Source of the DNA: JBEKTY01 sp049515555
GTDB lineage: Bacteria > Planctomycetota > Planctomycetia > Pirellulales > Thermoguttaceae
DNA length: 64,000 nucleotides
Direction: 5' to 3'
Assembly: GCA_049515555.1 (NCBI GenBank)
Contig: JBEKTY010000002.1
Span: 56,719 to 120,718 of the forward strand
Shown: piece after piece, positions 35,832 through 45,178 of the stretch
How the letters are laid out: the number at the start of each line of letters is the position of its first letter
Position numbering within the stretch: the stretch's first letter is position 1
The notes under the pieces: model-generated
Database searches by the model: none
What the model was told of the DNA's origin: nothing
What the model saw: only the letters and a program-made list of their open reading frames with translations
Program-made: the position numbers and the translations under genes

Positions 35832-37979
35832 TCAGTTGTGCGCCTTCTCGCCCATGCAATAGAGGTGGTTCTCGGCGCGGACATACATCCGCTTGCCGCT
35901 GAAGACCGGGTTGCTGATCATGCACTCGTTGCGAGCTGGCCCGTAGTAGTAGTGAACCTGGTCGATGCGGTTGCGGGCCAACTGCTTGAAGGTCCGCCCC
36001 GGTTCGATGACCACGCACGTCCCCTGGTTGTCCCAGAGGTAGATGTGCTTGCCGCCGAGCGTCGGGCTGCCGGAGCAGCCGGCGCGGACGATGGGCCCGT
36101 TGTGCATCATGATTGGGTTGAAGTCCAAAAGCTTCTGGTAGACGATCTCACCCTTGGCGGCGTCGATCACCGTCAGCACGCCGTCCACGCTCATCACGTA
36201 GGCCAGCCCCTGGTAAAGCAGCGGCGAGGCATTGTGGTTGTAGCTGAACCAGCAGGGGAACTTCTTGGCGTCGAACTCGCACTCCCGGGTGTCCTTCATC
36301 ACCAGGGGTTCGGTGAGTTCCTCGGGCAGGGTCTGGAACGCCAGCCGGATGCCGCTGTCGCTCTTGGGCAGGATGAAGCTGCACAGCCTACGGCCCTCGG
36401 CGGTAGGCGAGGCGTAGTCGGCGATGTTGTAGTACGGCGGCGCGAAGGCCTGCGACAAGGTCCGGCCGTCCTTGACGCGAGTCACGACGCCGAAGGATTG
36501 CACGACCACCTTCTCGCCGCCGATCGAAAGCGGCAGGGGCGCGGAGTACGCGTTCAAACCCTCGGCCTTCCACACGGGCATCCGAGTGACGACCCGGCCG
36601 GTCTTGCTGTCCAGCGCGACGGCGCCCAGGTACTCTTGCGACTTGATGACGAGCTTGCCATCGACCAGGCAGGGGGAAGCCGCGTACCCGTGCTCGCTGT
36701 TTCTGACGTTGACCACGGTCGTCCACTGGCGATTGCCGTCCAGGTCGAAGCAAGCCGCCACGCCCGAGCCGTACAGTACATAGACATGCTGCCCATCGCT
36801 CACGGGGGTAGACGCGGCTTCGCCGGCCTCGCAGCCGCTCTGGCCGGGGTACTTGGCCCGGTCCGTCTTCTCCACGAGCCTATTGACCTTGCGGCAGGCG
36901 TCGAGGCCCGCGCAAACCTCGGGCTTCTTGCGAAAGTTGCCCGGGTCCTGGCAGTAGGTCTGGAGCGATTCGTTGAGCTGCGCCGTCAGCTTGTCGGTCT
37001 GGGCAAAGACCTCGGGGGCTTTCTGTCGCTCGTCGCTGGTGGCCGCGTCGGCATACGTGCTCGACCGGGCCCACAGCACCTTGCCGTCGGCGGCCGAAAT
37101 GCAGATCAGCACGTTGCCCTCCGCGGTCACGAAGAGCTTGTTGCCCACCAGGATCGGCGAGCTGACGCCGGGGCCGTCGTCGGGCATGGGCGTCGTCCAC
37201 AGGATGTTGCGGCTCTCGTACTCGTCGCTCTCCGTGCCGAACAGCGCGGCGTTCAGGTGCCACTGGACGACCCCTTTGCTCCAGCCGGTGTCGGGTTGCG
37301 GCGCCACGCGAGCCAAGAGCGAGTTCCAGCCTTGTTTGAGCGGCAGATTGGCGCGGACAGCAGGCCCGCCAAAGACGCCGATCTCTTTGCCGTTGAGCCA
37401 GAACTTGCCGGTGTTGCTGACCATCGCGTCGAGGTAGACAGCCTTGCCCTGGGGCGCGTGGACCCAGGCATGGGCGTATGCCACGACCTTCTCCGGGTCG
37501 GCCCCCTTGCCGTACATGGGCTGGAAGTGGATCCAAGGGGTGTCGGTGGTCACGGCCTTCCATGCCAAGTCACCAAGTCTGTCTCCCTCGGCAGGGACGA
37601 GCTTGGGCTCATCAAAAAAATCCTCCTTGGCCGCCTTGCCCTGCGGGATGGCGACGGGGCCGATGGCGAGCCATTGGCGGATCACGCCATCGGCCATCGG
37701 CGTGCCCCGGTCATCGGCCTTGGGCTTCTTCGCCTGAGAGCAGAGGCCCGACACGGACTTGGAGTTGCGCCCCCAGGTCAACGGCGGGTTGGCTGCCGGG
37801 TAACGCCCGTTGCCGTCGCCGCGCCAACCAACGGGGCAATCCGGCGAAGGCTTGAAGTCCGCCGCGCCCAGCCGCACCTGCTCCCCCTGGTCTGCAGACG
37901 CCATGCCCGGCCACACGAAAACCAGTCCTAGGGTGATACTCAGAATCCACGGAACTACAGCAGGGTTGCATCGACGCAT
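35832..37979 (-). CDS. Exported PQQ-like beta-propeller protein with N-terminal jelly-roll
   Basis: 715 residues from ATG 37979, supported by the signal peptide (WILSITLGLVFVWPGMASAD); upstream frame is not protein-like. Segment 20-100 (CPVGWRGDGNGRYPAANPPL) is the 'W-R-G-D-G-x-G' opening of planctomycete propeller proteins. A jelly-roll segment at about 75-180 follows (VAYAHAWVHAPQGKAVYLDA; GKFWLNGKEIGVFGGP). The rest are blades: LFVTAEGNVLICISAADGKV, DGQHVYVLYGSGVAACFDLD, SVDGVLTVIDAAKGEIVYQK and NHLYCMGE at the end. It heads the minus-strand run and is 214 bases upstream of the oxidoreductase. Confidence 0.82.
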   Translation of the reverse strand: MRRCNPAVVPWILSITLGLVFVWPGMASADQGEQVRLGAADFKPSPDCPVGWRGDGNGRYPAANPPLTWGRNSKSVSGLCSQAKKPKADDRGTPMADGVIRQWLAIGPVAIPQGKAAKEDFFDEPKLVPAEGDRLGDLAWKAVTTDTPWIHFQPMYGKGADPEKVVAYAHAWVHAPQGKAVYLDAMVSNTGKFWLNGKEIGVFGGPAVRANLPLKQGWNSLLARVAPQPDTGWSKGVVQWHLNAALFGTESDEYESRNILWTTPMPDDGPGVSSPILVGNKLFVTAEGNVLICISAADGKVLWARSSTYADAATSDERQKAPEVFAQTDKLTAQLNESLQTYCQDPGNFRKKPEVCAGLDACRKVNRLVEKTDRAKYPGQSGCEAGEAASTPVSDGQHVYVLYGSGVAACFDLDGNRQWTTVVNVRNSEHGYAASPCLVDGKLVIKSQEYLGAVALDSKTGRVVTRMPVWKAEGLNAYSAPLPLSIGGEKVVVQSFGVVTRVKDGRTLSQAFAPPYYNIADYASPTAEGRRLCSFILPKSDSGIRLAFQTLPEELTEPLVMKDTRECEFDAKKFPCWFSYNHNASPLLYQGLAYVMSVDGVLTVIDAAKGEIVYQKLLDFNPIMMHNGPIVRAGCSGSPTLGGKHIYLWDNQGTCVVIEPGRTFKQLARNRIDQVHYYYGPARNECMISNPVFSGKRMYVRAENHLYCMGEKAHN

Positions 37980-38244
37980 CGCAGGGGGTCTTGGTGCTTC
38001 GGAGGTGGGCTGGAAGGCAGGGAGACGCCAAATCGCATCTTCATCATCATACGTGAAACCGAGTGGCAACGCGAATGGCCGCCAAACCACCTTTGCATTT
38101 CCCGCACGCCGGGAGTATCCTGGACAATCCCGACGCCGGAAGAGCACTACGTCCCACAGCCGTCCAGCAAGTCTAATCTTCAGCTTGAGGACAACCACGA
38201 TGGTGGGGTTGCGACGAAATGACCAACCGCAAAGGAGCTTGTTC

Positions 38245-39564
38245 ATGACTCATGGATCGAATACGCCCGTGTTTGGAATGATGTTGTGCGGCGCAAGCCT
38301 TGCTTCTGCGATCGCCGCGGGCGCGAGGTTGGAGTTGTCACGATCGGCAGCACCGCCGGACCTGAAGATCACCGTCACGTCTCCCGGCGTCTATCGGGCG
38401 GTCGTCTGGCAGCAGTCCGGCGGTGGGATCATGGAGTTCTACAACCTGGCGGCCGATCCGGGCGCGACAGTCAACCTCGCCAAGGACACGGCGGGACGCG
38501 GACTGTTCGAGATCGGTTGGCACGGCAACGAATTCAAGAGCCCGCCCGGGAAGGACCACTGCTGCACGAAGCATGTTTTGGAGGCCAAGCCCGGCAAGGC
38601 CAAGGAAGGGACCTGTTACGACGGCTGCCGCGATTGGCCGTCGCTCGGGCATAAAGAACTAAAGGCGGAGGGACAACTCGACGTGATCGAGCAGGGCCCG
38701 GCACGCGTGCGCGTGCGCGCGGCGTCCTGGTTCACCTGGTGGTCCAAATATGCGGACAAGGACCTTCCCGTCGAAGCCATCTACACCTTTTATCCTTCCG
38801 GCCGGATCGTCGTCCAGGTCCACGTGCGCCGCTTGGGCGACGCGCCCATGCACTGGAGCACCGAGTACGGCCCACACCTGATGTTCCCCAGCCACGACAA
38901 GCAGCCCGACGCCGATGCCGGCTTCACCTGGAGCACGCCCAAGTGCAAGAGGTACGATTTGGCGCCCTCTGGGCCCGAGGAACTCCTGCTCGCCGTGAGC
39001 GAGAAGGCCAAAACGAGCTTCATGCTGGCCATCCCGGCCGAGGAGGAGCGCATCTTCGATCGCTACATGCGGCATAATGGCCGCTCGATCGGCTTTGACC
39101 GCTCGGGCTGGGGCTCGCACGGGATCATCATGGAGCCGGGCTACGACAATACCTGGGCCGCCATGATCCAAATGGGTGCCTCGGGAAATGGCTTGGCGCC
39201 GGAGATGAAGACCGCTGCCGACGCGTTGCCCCTGGCGCTCCAGTACCGTAATCCGCCGAAGCTCGCCGTGAAAGGCGGCGTTTTGGTGCTCGACGATCCG
39301 GGCGATCTGAACAAGGACGGCTTCAACGAATCGGAGGGTTGTTACGTGCTGCGCGGTGAAGGGCCGATGGAGTTGACTTGCCCGAGGGAGAGTGTGCTTC
39401 ACCAGCCCGCCTTCAAGTTCGTCGGTTGTAAAGGCAGCCTGCCCGAGAAGGTCACGCTGGACGGCGTGGATGCGGCGTTCGTCGCCGACTCGGCCAGTGG
39501 CGACGTTGTGATTCAGTTGCTCGCGACAGTGAGGGCCGGGACGAAAGTCGTGATCGGGAAGTAA
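38245..39564 (+). CDS. Unrecognised secreted protein, all-beta
   Basis: 439 residues from ATG 38245, with AAAGGAG at 38231-38237. An N-terminal hydrophobic stretch (VFGMMLCGASLASAIAAGA) indicates export. The mature protein alternates strands and turns (KITVTSPGVYRAVVWQQSGG; VEAIYTFYPSGRIVVQVHVR; ELLLAVSEKAKTSFMLAIPA; HGIIMEPGYDNTWAAMIQMG) and ends in an Ig-like domain (FKFVGCKGSLPEKVTLDGVD). It may be the lyase- or heparinase-type super-sandwich seen in planctomycetes, but I cannot assign a family. It is divergent from the propeller gene at 37979, with 265 bases between for two promoters. Confidence 0.75.
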   Translation: MTHGSNTPVFGMMLCGASLASAIAAGARLELSRSAAPPDLKITVTSPGVYRAVVWQQSGGGIMEFYNLAADPGATVNLAKDTAGRGLFEIGWHGNEFKSPPGKDHCCTKHVLEAKPGKAKEGTCYDGCRDWPSLGHKELKAEGQLDVIEQGPARVRVRAASWFTWWSKYADKDLPVEAIYTFYPSGRIVVQVHVRRLGDAPMHWSTEYGPHLMFPSHDKQPDADAGFTWSTPKCKRYDLAPSGPEELLLAVSEKAKTSFMLAIPAEEERIFDRYMRHNGRSIGFDRSGWGSHGIIMEPGYDNTWAAMIQMGASGNGLAPEMKTAADALPLALQYRNPPKLAVKGGVLVLDDPGDLNKDGFNESEGCYVLRGEGPMELTCPRESVLHQPAFKFVGCKGSLPEKVTLDGVDAAFVADSASGDVVIQLLATVRAGTKVVIGK

Positions 39565-39574
39565 GCCGCGCTAC

Positions 39575-40634
39575 ATGGTACATACCATCCCCGCGCGCAC
39601 AGAGATCTGCAAACGTCGGTGGGCGCGGGTGCGACCGATGCGTCCTGCATCAATGATCGCCTCTGCCACGGCCGGAGACTGGCCGCAGTACATGCGCGTC
39701 GCGGAGCACACCGGCGACGCGGCCGACGAGACGCTCGCGCCGCCGCTGGAACTCCGCGCGCAGGTCCCGCTCGACGACGCGCTCCTCGCATCGCCCGCCG
39801 TCGCCGGGCGCCGGGTTTACGTCGTCGACCAGATGGGCCGGGCCTACTGCATCGACGCGAAGATGAGCGCTGTGCTCTGGCAGTCGCACCCCGACGGCCT
39901 CGACGCAAAGGGCGGCAACACTTCGTCCCCCCTGCGTGGCGAACGGCCGCGTCTATTTCGGGACGACCGCGGGGAAGGTCCACGTCCTCGACGCGGCGAC
40001 CGGCCGCATCGCCGCAAGCATCGACGTCGGCTCGCCCGTCACCGGCGCGCTCACGTTCGCCAATGACTCGCTCTACTTCCAGGACCTCGGCGCCAAGGTC
40101 GTCCGGATGAACCCCGCGGGCAAGGTGCTCTGGGAATACGACCACTACGCCACTTACAGGCACAATGACCCGCGGTTCGAGAAGGATTCGAATTCCGGGC
40201 AGCTCGCGTCGGAGAAGCCCATGTACGGGGGCGGCGAGGTCGCGGTCAGGGGCAATCGTCTCCTCGTCAGCCTGGGCTGGGACGTCTTCTGCCTCGACGT
40301 CTCCGACGGCAGCGTGAACTGGTGGCGCCCCGTGGGCATGCCGGCCGGCCAGTATCCCGTCCTATCGGACGGCGTCGTCGCCTTCGCGTCCATTGCCAAG
40401 GGAGAGAAGGCGCCGGTGATCCAGGCATGGGATGCGCTGAGCGGCGCGGAGCGGTGGCGGTTCAGGTTCAGCGAGTACAAGGAATCGCCGAACGCCTCCG
40501 GCTGCGTCCTCGACGGGACCATGTATTTCTCCTGCGGCTCGAACAAGGAGCCCGGGACGACGGTCGCGCTCGATCCGCCGACGGGCAACGTCCTCTGGAA
40601 GAACGAGTATCAGTTCTGCGAGGTTACGCGATGA
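39575..40634 (+). pseudogene. Frameshifted, 3'-truncated PQQ-like propeller gene
   Basis: The first frame (39575 on) reads ATAGDWPQYMRVAEHTGDAA, ASPAVAGRRVYVVDQMGRAY and MSAVLWQSHPDGLDAKGGNT. At a run of six C residues near 39930 the coding switches by one base to NGRVYFGTTAGKVHVLDAAT, VVRMNPAGKVLWEYDHYA, LVSLGWDVFCLDVSDGSVNW and TTVALDPPTGNVLWKNEY. Removing one C restores a continuous propeller. The gene stops at QFCEVTR before the last blades, so the 3' end is missing too. There is no signal peptide at the visible start. The remaining piece overlaps the palindrome between the convergent genes. Confidence 0.65.
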
Positions 40635-40653
40635 GAATTCCTATTCTCATTGC
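40628..40653. terminator. Palindrome shared by two convergent gene ends
   Basis: An 11-base stem (GCGATGAGAAT / ATTCTCATTGC, one G-T pair) with a TCCT loop contains the TGA of the plus-strand propeller remnant and the stop of the minus-strand SGNH gene. It is symmetric and could act on both transcripts. No T-tract on either side. Confidence 0.45.
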
Positions 40654-42119
40654 GCGCCTCCCCGCGGTTTCAGGTTGGGAACGCCTTCCCAAATCTTGAG
40701 CCCCTGTTGGGTGAACATCTCTAGCAAGAGAGTGCCCATGATCCGATGGCCGCGATGATTCGGATGGGCTTCGTCGGAGAACAGATCGCCGAGACACTGC
40801 GGATACCGCGCACAGAACCCCTTCCGCATATCCAGCAGCGCGCAATCCGTCTCCTTTGCGACGCGGCGGGCTTCCCCACTCACCGCTTCCCCGTTGTTCC
40901 AGTACGGACTGCCGATGCCGGGATACGGCGTGGGCGTGCCGATCACGACCTCGATCCCCTTCGCCTTCAGGAGATCCACGCACCTGGCGAGATGGATTCG
41001 GTAGTCCTTGCTGCTCCCGTAAATGGCGTCATTGACGCCGAACTGATAAACGACGAGGTCCGGCGTGAATGCCAGGATGTCGTCGATTCGTTTCACGGCG
41101 AATTCGGCGGCCCTTCCGCCCGCGCCGAGAATGACGACGCTAAGCCCTTCGCCGACCTTGGCGTCGGCGCCCACGGCGGTTTTCCACTCCTCCTTGTCTA
41201 ACCGCTTCCAGACAAACACGGGGTTTTCATACTTGAATCGCTCCGCGAGCCCTTGGGCGGCGATGCCGGCATAGAGCAGGCGGAATTGATCCATGTCGCG
41301 CTCCTTGCTTCCCTCCTTCGGCGCATACCAGAGTTGGGCGCCGGCGGTGATCGAGTCGCCGATGATCACGATCGTGACTGGCTTCTTCGCCTTCAGCTTC
41401 TGCAAGGTCTTTCCGATATGTTCCCGGCCGCAGAGGAACTGCTCCGCCGAAATGTCTCCGGGAAGGTCCTTGCGGGGCGTCGGACGAATCTCCTCAACCT
41501 TTTCCTCTTTGAACAGATGCACGCGGTCTACGATGAACCAGTTGGACGCGTTCGTGTCCGCCCGCTCGATCGTGAAGTTCGGAAAGTAAAGTTGGCGACC
41601 TAGCACCGGCGGACGGAAATCCTTCCAACGCACAAACAACTTGTGCCAACTCGCATTCTTCAAAGAGAACTTGTACGGATTCTCCACGTACCAATTCCAG
41701 CCGAGCACACCTTGGGCTTCAGAGCCATCTCCCTTCACCCACAGGCACACGCCCTGCCAATTCGTGGGGTTGCGGTCGGCATCGGCTTCGACCTTCACGC
41801 CGATATCGTAAGCGATCACCCGGCCTTTCGCGTCCGGAGGCGCATAGATGATCATCCCCGCGCCGTCTCCCACCGATTCCGTGGTGCCGTAATTCCAGAT
41901 CCTTCCCGACGACCACTGGTCCCACACCCGGACCCCGGGCGAGGTGCCCTCCAGCAAGAGCTTCTCGCCAGCCGGCACCATCGGCGGAAGAAGCAGCGGA
42001 TCCGCCATCAACGGCTTGACGACCGCCGGCGATTCGTCTCCCCAAGCCGCTGTATCCAACGCCGCCATCATCAACAGAACCGCCCCTGGGATCGACTGCC
42101 ATCCGCCTCTTGCGATCAT
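40647..42119 (-). CDS. Secreted SGNH/GDSL-type esterase with N-terminal beta-domain
   Basis: 490 residues from ATG 42119 (GGAG upstream). The signal peptide is PGAVLLMMAALDTAAWG. An N-terminal carbohydrate-binding-like domain (about 30-215; RVWDQWSSGRIWNYGTTESV, VLGWNWYVENPYKFSLKNAS) precedes an SGNH hydrolase. Blocks seen are IIGDSITAG (Ser256), GAGGRAAEFAVKRID (block II), YQFGVNDAIYGS (block III) and FSDEAHPN (Asp449, His452). Such exported enzymes usually remove acetyl or other acyl groups from polysaccharides. The gene is convergent with the propeller remnant and divergent from the lipoprotein gene at 42342. Confidence 0.87.
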   Translation of the reverse strand: MIARGGWQSIPGAVLLMMAALDTAAWGDESPAVVKPLMADPLLLPPMVPAGEKLLLEGTSPGVRVWDQWSSGRIWNYGTTESVGDGAGMIIYAPPDAKGRVIAYDIGVKVEADADRNPTNWQGVCLWVKGDGSEAQGVLGWNWYVENPYKFSLKNASWHKLFVRWKDFRPPVLGRQLYFPNFTIERADTNASNWFIVDRVHLFKEEKVEEIRPTPRKDLPGDISAEQFLCGREHIGKTLQKLKAKKPVTIVIIGDSITAGAQLWYAPKEGSKERDMDQFRLLYAGIAAQGLAERFKYENPVFVWKRLDKEEWKTAVGADAKVGEGLSVVILGAGGRAAEFAVKRIDDILAFTPDLVVYQFGVNDAIYGSSKDYRIHLARCVDLLKAKGIEVVIGTPTPYPGIGSPYWNNGEAVSGEARRVAKETDCALLDMRKGFCARYPQCLGDLFSDEAHPNHRGHRIMGTLLLEMFTQQGLKIWEGVPNLKPRGGAQ

Positions 42120-42341
42120 ACAATGACTCTCCGGATTGAAGACTGACAGGTAATCATCGTACACTCGGGCCAACAGCACTGCAAACCGAACGTCGGCCAA
42201 GTGGGACAGCTTGGGTGGGACTGCACTCTGTTTGCCCCCCGAGCCAACGCAGGCTATGATGTCGCCAAGCGGACGTGGGGCGCCGCCACAACGAACACAC
42301 ACAGACTTCAGCCGCGACTTTATTGGAAAGGGAGCTTCAAC

Positions 42342-43850
42342 ATGCAAAGAATCCTGGTCCTGGCGCTGGGCCTCGCCATTGGGGCTTGTACTGATTCCAT
42401 CAACAACCTGCGAAGCGGCGTCGCGCGGGGCAGTGCGGGCGCTGCCGCAGCCTTGCAAGACAAGCAAACGGATGCCACTCCCGCCGCCGTTGATGGAACG
42501 ATTCAGAAGTCGACGAGCGCCAAGACCCCGGCGAAAGCCATGGAGCTTGGCCGCTCTCCGATCACGTTCGTCGAGGCCCAGAAGTTCAACTCGCCTTCCT
42601 TCAATGGACACGAATTGCTGGAGGCCCACACCCCGTGGTTTGCCGAACTGCGGCGGAACATCTCCAAAGACCCGGTCAATCCCCATTCCGACGAGATGCT
42701 CCGCAGAATGGTCCAGGCCAAAGGCACGGTGAACGCCAATGGCGTCTCCGGCCCGTTCACGCCGCCGACCTGGAATTGGTACACCATGCCGTTCAACGTC
42801 GTGTCCGGCAATACGCCCAAGAGAACGATCAAGGGCACGTGGTCCTATTGTCCGGCCGGCACCGGGCCTTACCTGCTCCCGCCGGAACCGGTCGTTTCGG
42901 AAGGAAATACGCTGCTGACCTACCCCGTCGATGCTCTACCGAGCCCGGGCGATCACCACCACCTTTTCCTGGTGCGCGACGAAACAACAGGCGGTCCTCT
43001 TGAACTGTGGGAATACTACCAACTCCTAGTCAAGAAGGATTCGTCCGGCAACCGGCAATCGATTGCCGGGGCCAGCTATCGCAGGTTCGATTTGAAGAAT
43101 GGCGAGAACCCCTACGCCGACACGAACTCGACGGACGCGGCAGGGCTGCCGATCACTCCTTTGCTGATCTTCTATGACGAGGTAGCTTCCGGGGCCATCC
43201 ATCACACCCTGCGCGGGTGCCTGAACAACAGCGACATTTGCCCCAAGTACGTCTGGCCCTCGCGCACAAACGCGGGCGCATGGAATCCCAAGGGCATTCC
43301 TTACGGAGGCCGGATGCGAATCAAGCAAAGCTGGTGGGACGCCAATGCCGACACCGTGCTGGGCGTCAAGACGCAGGCGCGCGTTGTCGGCGAAGCGATG
43401 CGCAAATACGGCATTATCGTGGCCGACGGCACTGGCGGTTCCAGCATCGAAATGTGCGGCGTGGCGGACATGCGGTGGGAAAAGGACTTCGTTCAGCGTC
43501 TGAATCGCATTCCGGTCAGCGCTTTTGAAGTGATCGAGTTGCCATCCACCCTGGAAATCACCGGTCCCAAGACGCTTAAGGTCGGCCAGGCCGGAGCGTG
43601 GACTGTGGGATATGGGAACCCCAATGAACTGGGGCCTTCGGGTGGAGCTAACGTCAACATCTACACCTATGACCCGACGAAAATGAACAAGAAGGACATG
43701 GTCGTCTATCCCTTTGTGGGCCTCAAACCCGACAAGCGCAGCGGGACCAACAGCCATACCTTCAAGAGCCCTGGCAGCTATGTGATTGCCCCGTACCCGG
43801 ATTTTTATGTTGGATGGGAGGGCGGATTTGTGATCACAGTGACGCCTTAG
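42342..43850 (+). CDS. Unrecognised lipoprotein-like secreted protein
   Basis: 502 residues from ATG 42342, with AAAGGGAG just upstream. The N-terminus (RILVLALGLAIGAC) has a plausible lipobox ending at Cys16. The central part (about 100-340) reads YTMPFNVVSGNTPKRTIKGT, GDHHHLFLVRDETTGGPLEL, LLIFYDEVASGAIHHTLRGC, YGGRMRIKQSWWDANADTVL and MRKYGIIVADGTGGSSIEMC. The block 'R-M-R-x-K ... M-R-K-Y-G-I-I-V-A-D' is, from memory, shared with a family of bacterial secreted proteins of unknown function. A C-terminal Ig/PKD-like domain (LEITGPKTLKVGQAGAWTVG; FKSPGSYVIAPYPDFYVGWE) follows. The GH5 gene is 92 bases downstream in the same direction. Confidence 0.7.
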   Translation: MQRILVLALGLAIGACTDSINNLRSGVARGSAGAAAALQDKQTDATPAAVDGTIQKSTSAKTPAKAMELGRSPITFVEAQKFNSPSFNGHELLEAHTPWFAELRRNISKDPVNPHSDEMLRRMVQAKGTVNANGVSGPFTPPTWNWYTMPFNVVSGNTPKRTIKGTWSYCPAGTGPYLLPPEPVVSEGNTLLTYPVDALPSPGDHHHLFLVRDETTGGPLELWEYYQLLVKKDSSGNRQSIAGASYRRFDLKNGENPYADTNSTDAAGLPITPLLIFYDEVASGAIHHTLRGCLNNSDICPKYVWPSRTNAGAWNPKGIPYGGRMRIKQSWWDANADTVLGVKTQARVVGEAMRKYGIIVADGTGGSSIEMCGVADMRWEKDFVQRLNRIPVSAFEVIELPSTLEITGPKTLKVGQAGAWTVGYGNPNELGPSGGANVNIYTYDPTKMNKKDMVVYPFVGLKPDKRSGTNSHTFKSPGSYVIAPYPDFYVGWEGGFVITVTP

Positions 43851-43919
43851 AACGCCAAAAACAGTACGATCAGGCGTCGTGTTTGGTTACGTCTGCGTTC
43901 ATTGTTCTAGGCGTTCTTA
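43847..43919. repeat. Inverted repeat between lipoprotein and GH5 genes
   Basis: CTTAGAACGCC at 43847-43857 and GGCGTTCTTAG at 43909-43919 are inverted with one mismatch and a 51-base loop. The left arm includes the lipoprotein stop codon. It could form a leader or attenuator stem in front of the GH5 gene. Confidence 0.35.
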
Positions 43920-43942
43920 GTCAGGATGAAGGAGGACTTGCG

Positions 43943-45169
43943 ATGTCCGATCAATCAGTGACGCGCCGGGCGGTTGCGGCCGCAGCAGTCCTGACGTTGT
44001 GCCTGGCGGGGGCCACGGCCGGGCCGCCGAAAACCGGACCGCTGGTCCGCGGTTCTGTCGGCGAACCTCGGGGCGGGTTCCGCGCGCCGTGGCGCACCCA
44101 CGACGGATTGGTGCCGCTGTCCGGCGTCCGCCAAACCAAGGCCATCGAAGAAGAAGCGGACGTGCTGGCGAAGACATCAGACGAGAAGGACCAGCGCGAA
44201 AAGGCCCCGATCATCCGGGATGGCGTTGTCTGGCCTGATGGAATCGTGCGCGGAGCGAACTTGGGCGAGGCTGCCACGGAAGCGGACATCGCTCAATTCG
44301 CCGAGCAATGGCACGGCCGGGCCTTGCGGATCTTGGCCGAGAGTATCACGGCGCGCAAGCCGCCTTACGGGGTGGACCTGGCGGTGAAGGCGAAGTACTT
44401 CCACCGCATCGACGCGTGCCTGAAACATGGGCTGCTCACGGTGTTCTCGCCCAGCGCCTCGTTCGACGACAACGACAAGTTCTTCGGCAACGAGCCCTGG
44501 CTGGCGGCCTACCGGGAGTTCTGGCGAGAGGTCGCCGCACGCTACAAGGACCAGGGGCCGATCGTGTACGACCTGGTGAACGAGCCCTGGGGCAAGGAGG
44601 CGCGCCGGCGCTGGTCCAGTTATGCCAAGGAGCTGACGGCGGCCATCCGGGAAGTCGATCCCCGGCATACGATCATGGTGGAGCCGCCGGAGTGGGGGTG
44701 GCCCGAGGGCTTTCAGTACCTGGAGCCCACGGGCGATCGGAACACGGTGTACAGCTTCCACTTCTACGGCCCGATGGACTTCACGCATCAGCGCGGCAAG
44801 CAGGGTCATATGACCACCAGCGAGGAGCAGTGGCGCGATCGCGTTTATCCCGGTTTCATGCAGGGCGAGAAATGGGACAAGCAGAGGCTGCTGAAGGAGG
44901 TGCAGACCGCGGCCGCTTGGCGCGACAAGCACGGCGCGCGCGTATGGTGCGGAGAGTTCGGGGTCGCACGCTGGGCAAGGGGGGCGTACCGCTGGACTGC
45001 CGACTGGATCGATCTGCTCGAACAGGAGAAGATCGGCTGGGCGTATTACGAGTACCGGGGCTGGCTGCCCATGGACATGGAAATGGATCCTCAAAGACGG
45101 GAAGCGACGCCGCGAGGCCAAACGGATGTTGTACGGCTGCTGCGGCAATGGTTCGACAAGAAGGACTGA
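43943..45169 (+). CDS. Secreted glycoside hydrolase family 5-like cellulase/mannanase
   Basis: 408 residues from ATG 43943, with GAAGGAGG upstream. The signal peptide is AVAAAAVLTLCLAGATAG. The TIM barrel shows the clan GH-A pattern: ARYKDQGPIVYDLVNEPWG (acid/base Glu214 in N-E-P), HTIMVEPPEWGWPEGF, VYSFHFYGPMDFTHQ (conserved His/Tyr) and VWCGEFGVARWARG (nucleophile Glu338), ending with GWAYYEYRGWLPMDME. It would cleave beta-1,4-glucan, mannan or a similar backbone. It may be cotranscribed with the lipoprotein upstream. After the stop, further coding-like sequence continues in the same frame for about 75 codons. Confidence 0.88.
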   Translation: MSDQSVTRRAVAAAAVLTLCLAGATAGPPKTGPLVRGSVGEPRGGFRAPWRTHDGLVPLSGVRQTKAIEEEADVLAKTSDEKDQREKAPIIRDGVVWPDGIVRGANLGEAATEADIAQFAEQWHGRALRILAESITARKPPYGVDLAVKAKYFHRIDACLKHGLLTVFSPSASFDDNDKFFGNEPWLAAYREFWREVAARYKDQGPIVYDLVNEPWGKEARRRWSSYAKELTAAIREVDPRHTIMVEPPEWGWPEGFQYLEPTGDRNTVYSFHFYGPMDFTHQRGKQGHMTTSEEQWRDRVYPGFMQGEKWDKQRLLKEVQTAAAWRDKHGARVWCGEFGVARWARGAYRWTADWIDLLEQEKIGWAYYEYRGWLPMDMEMDPQRREATPRGQTDVVRLLRQWFDKKD

Positions 45170-45178
45170 CAACATGCA

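Noticed and set aside
42120..42686. Upstream extension of the SGNH esterase frame
   Set aside because: It overlaps the divergent lipoprotein gene, and the signal peptide begins at ATG 42119.
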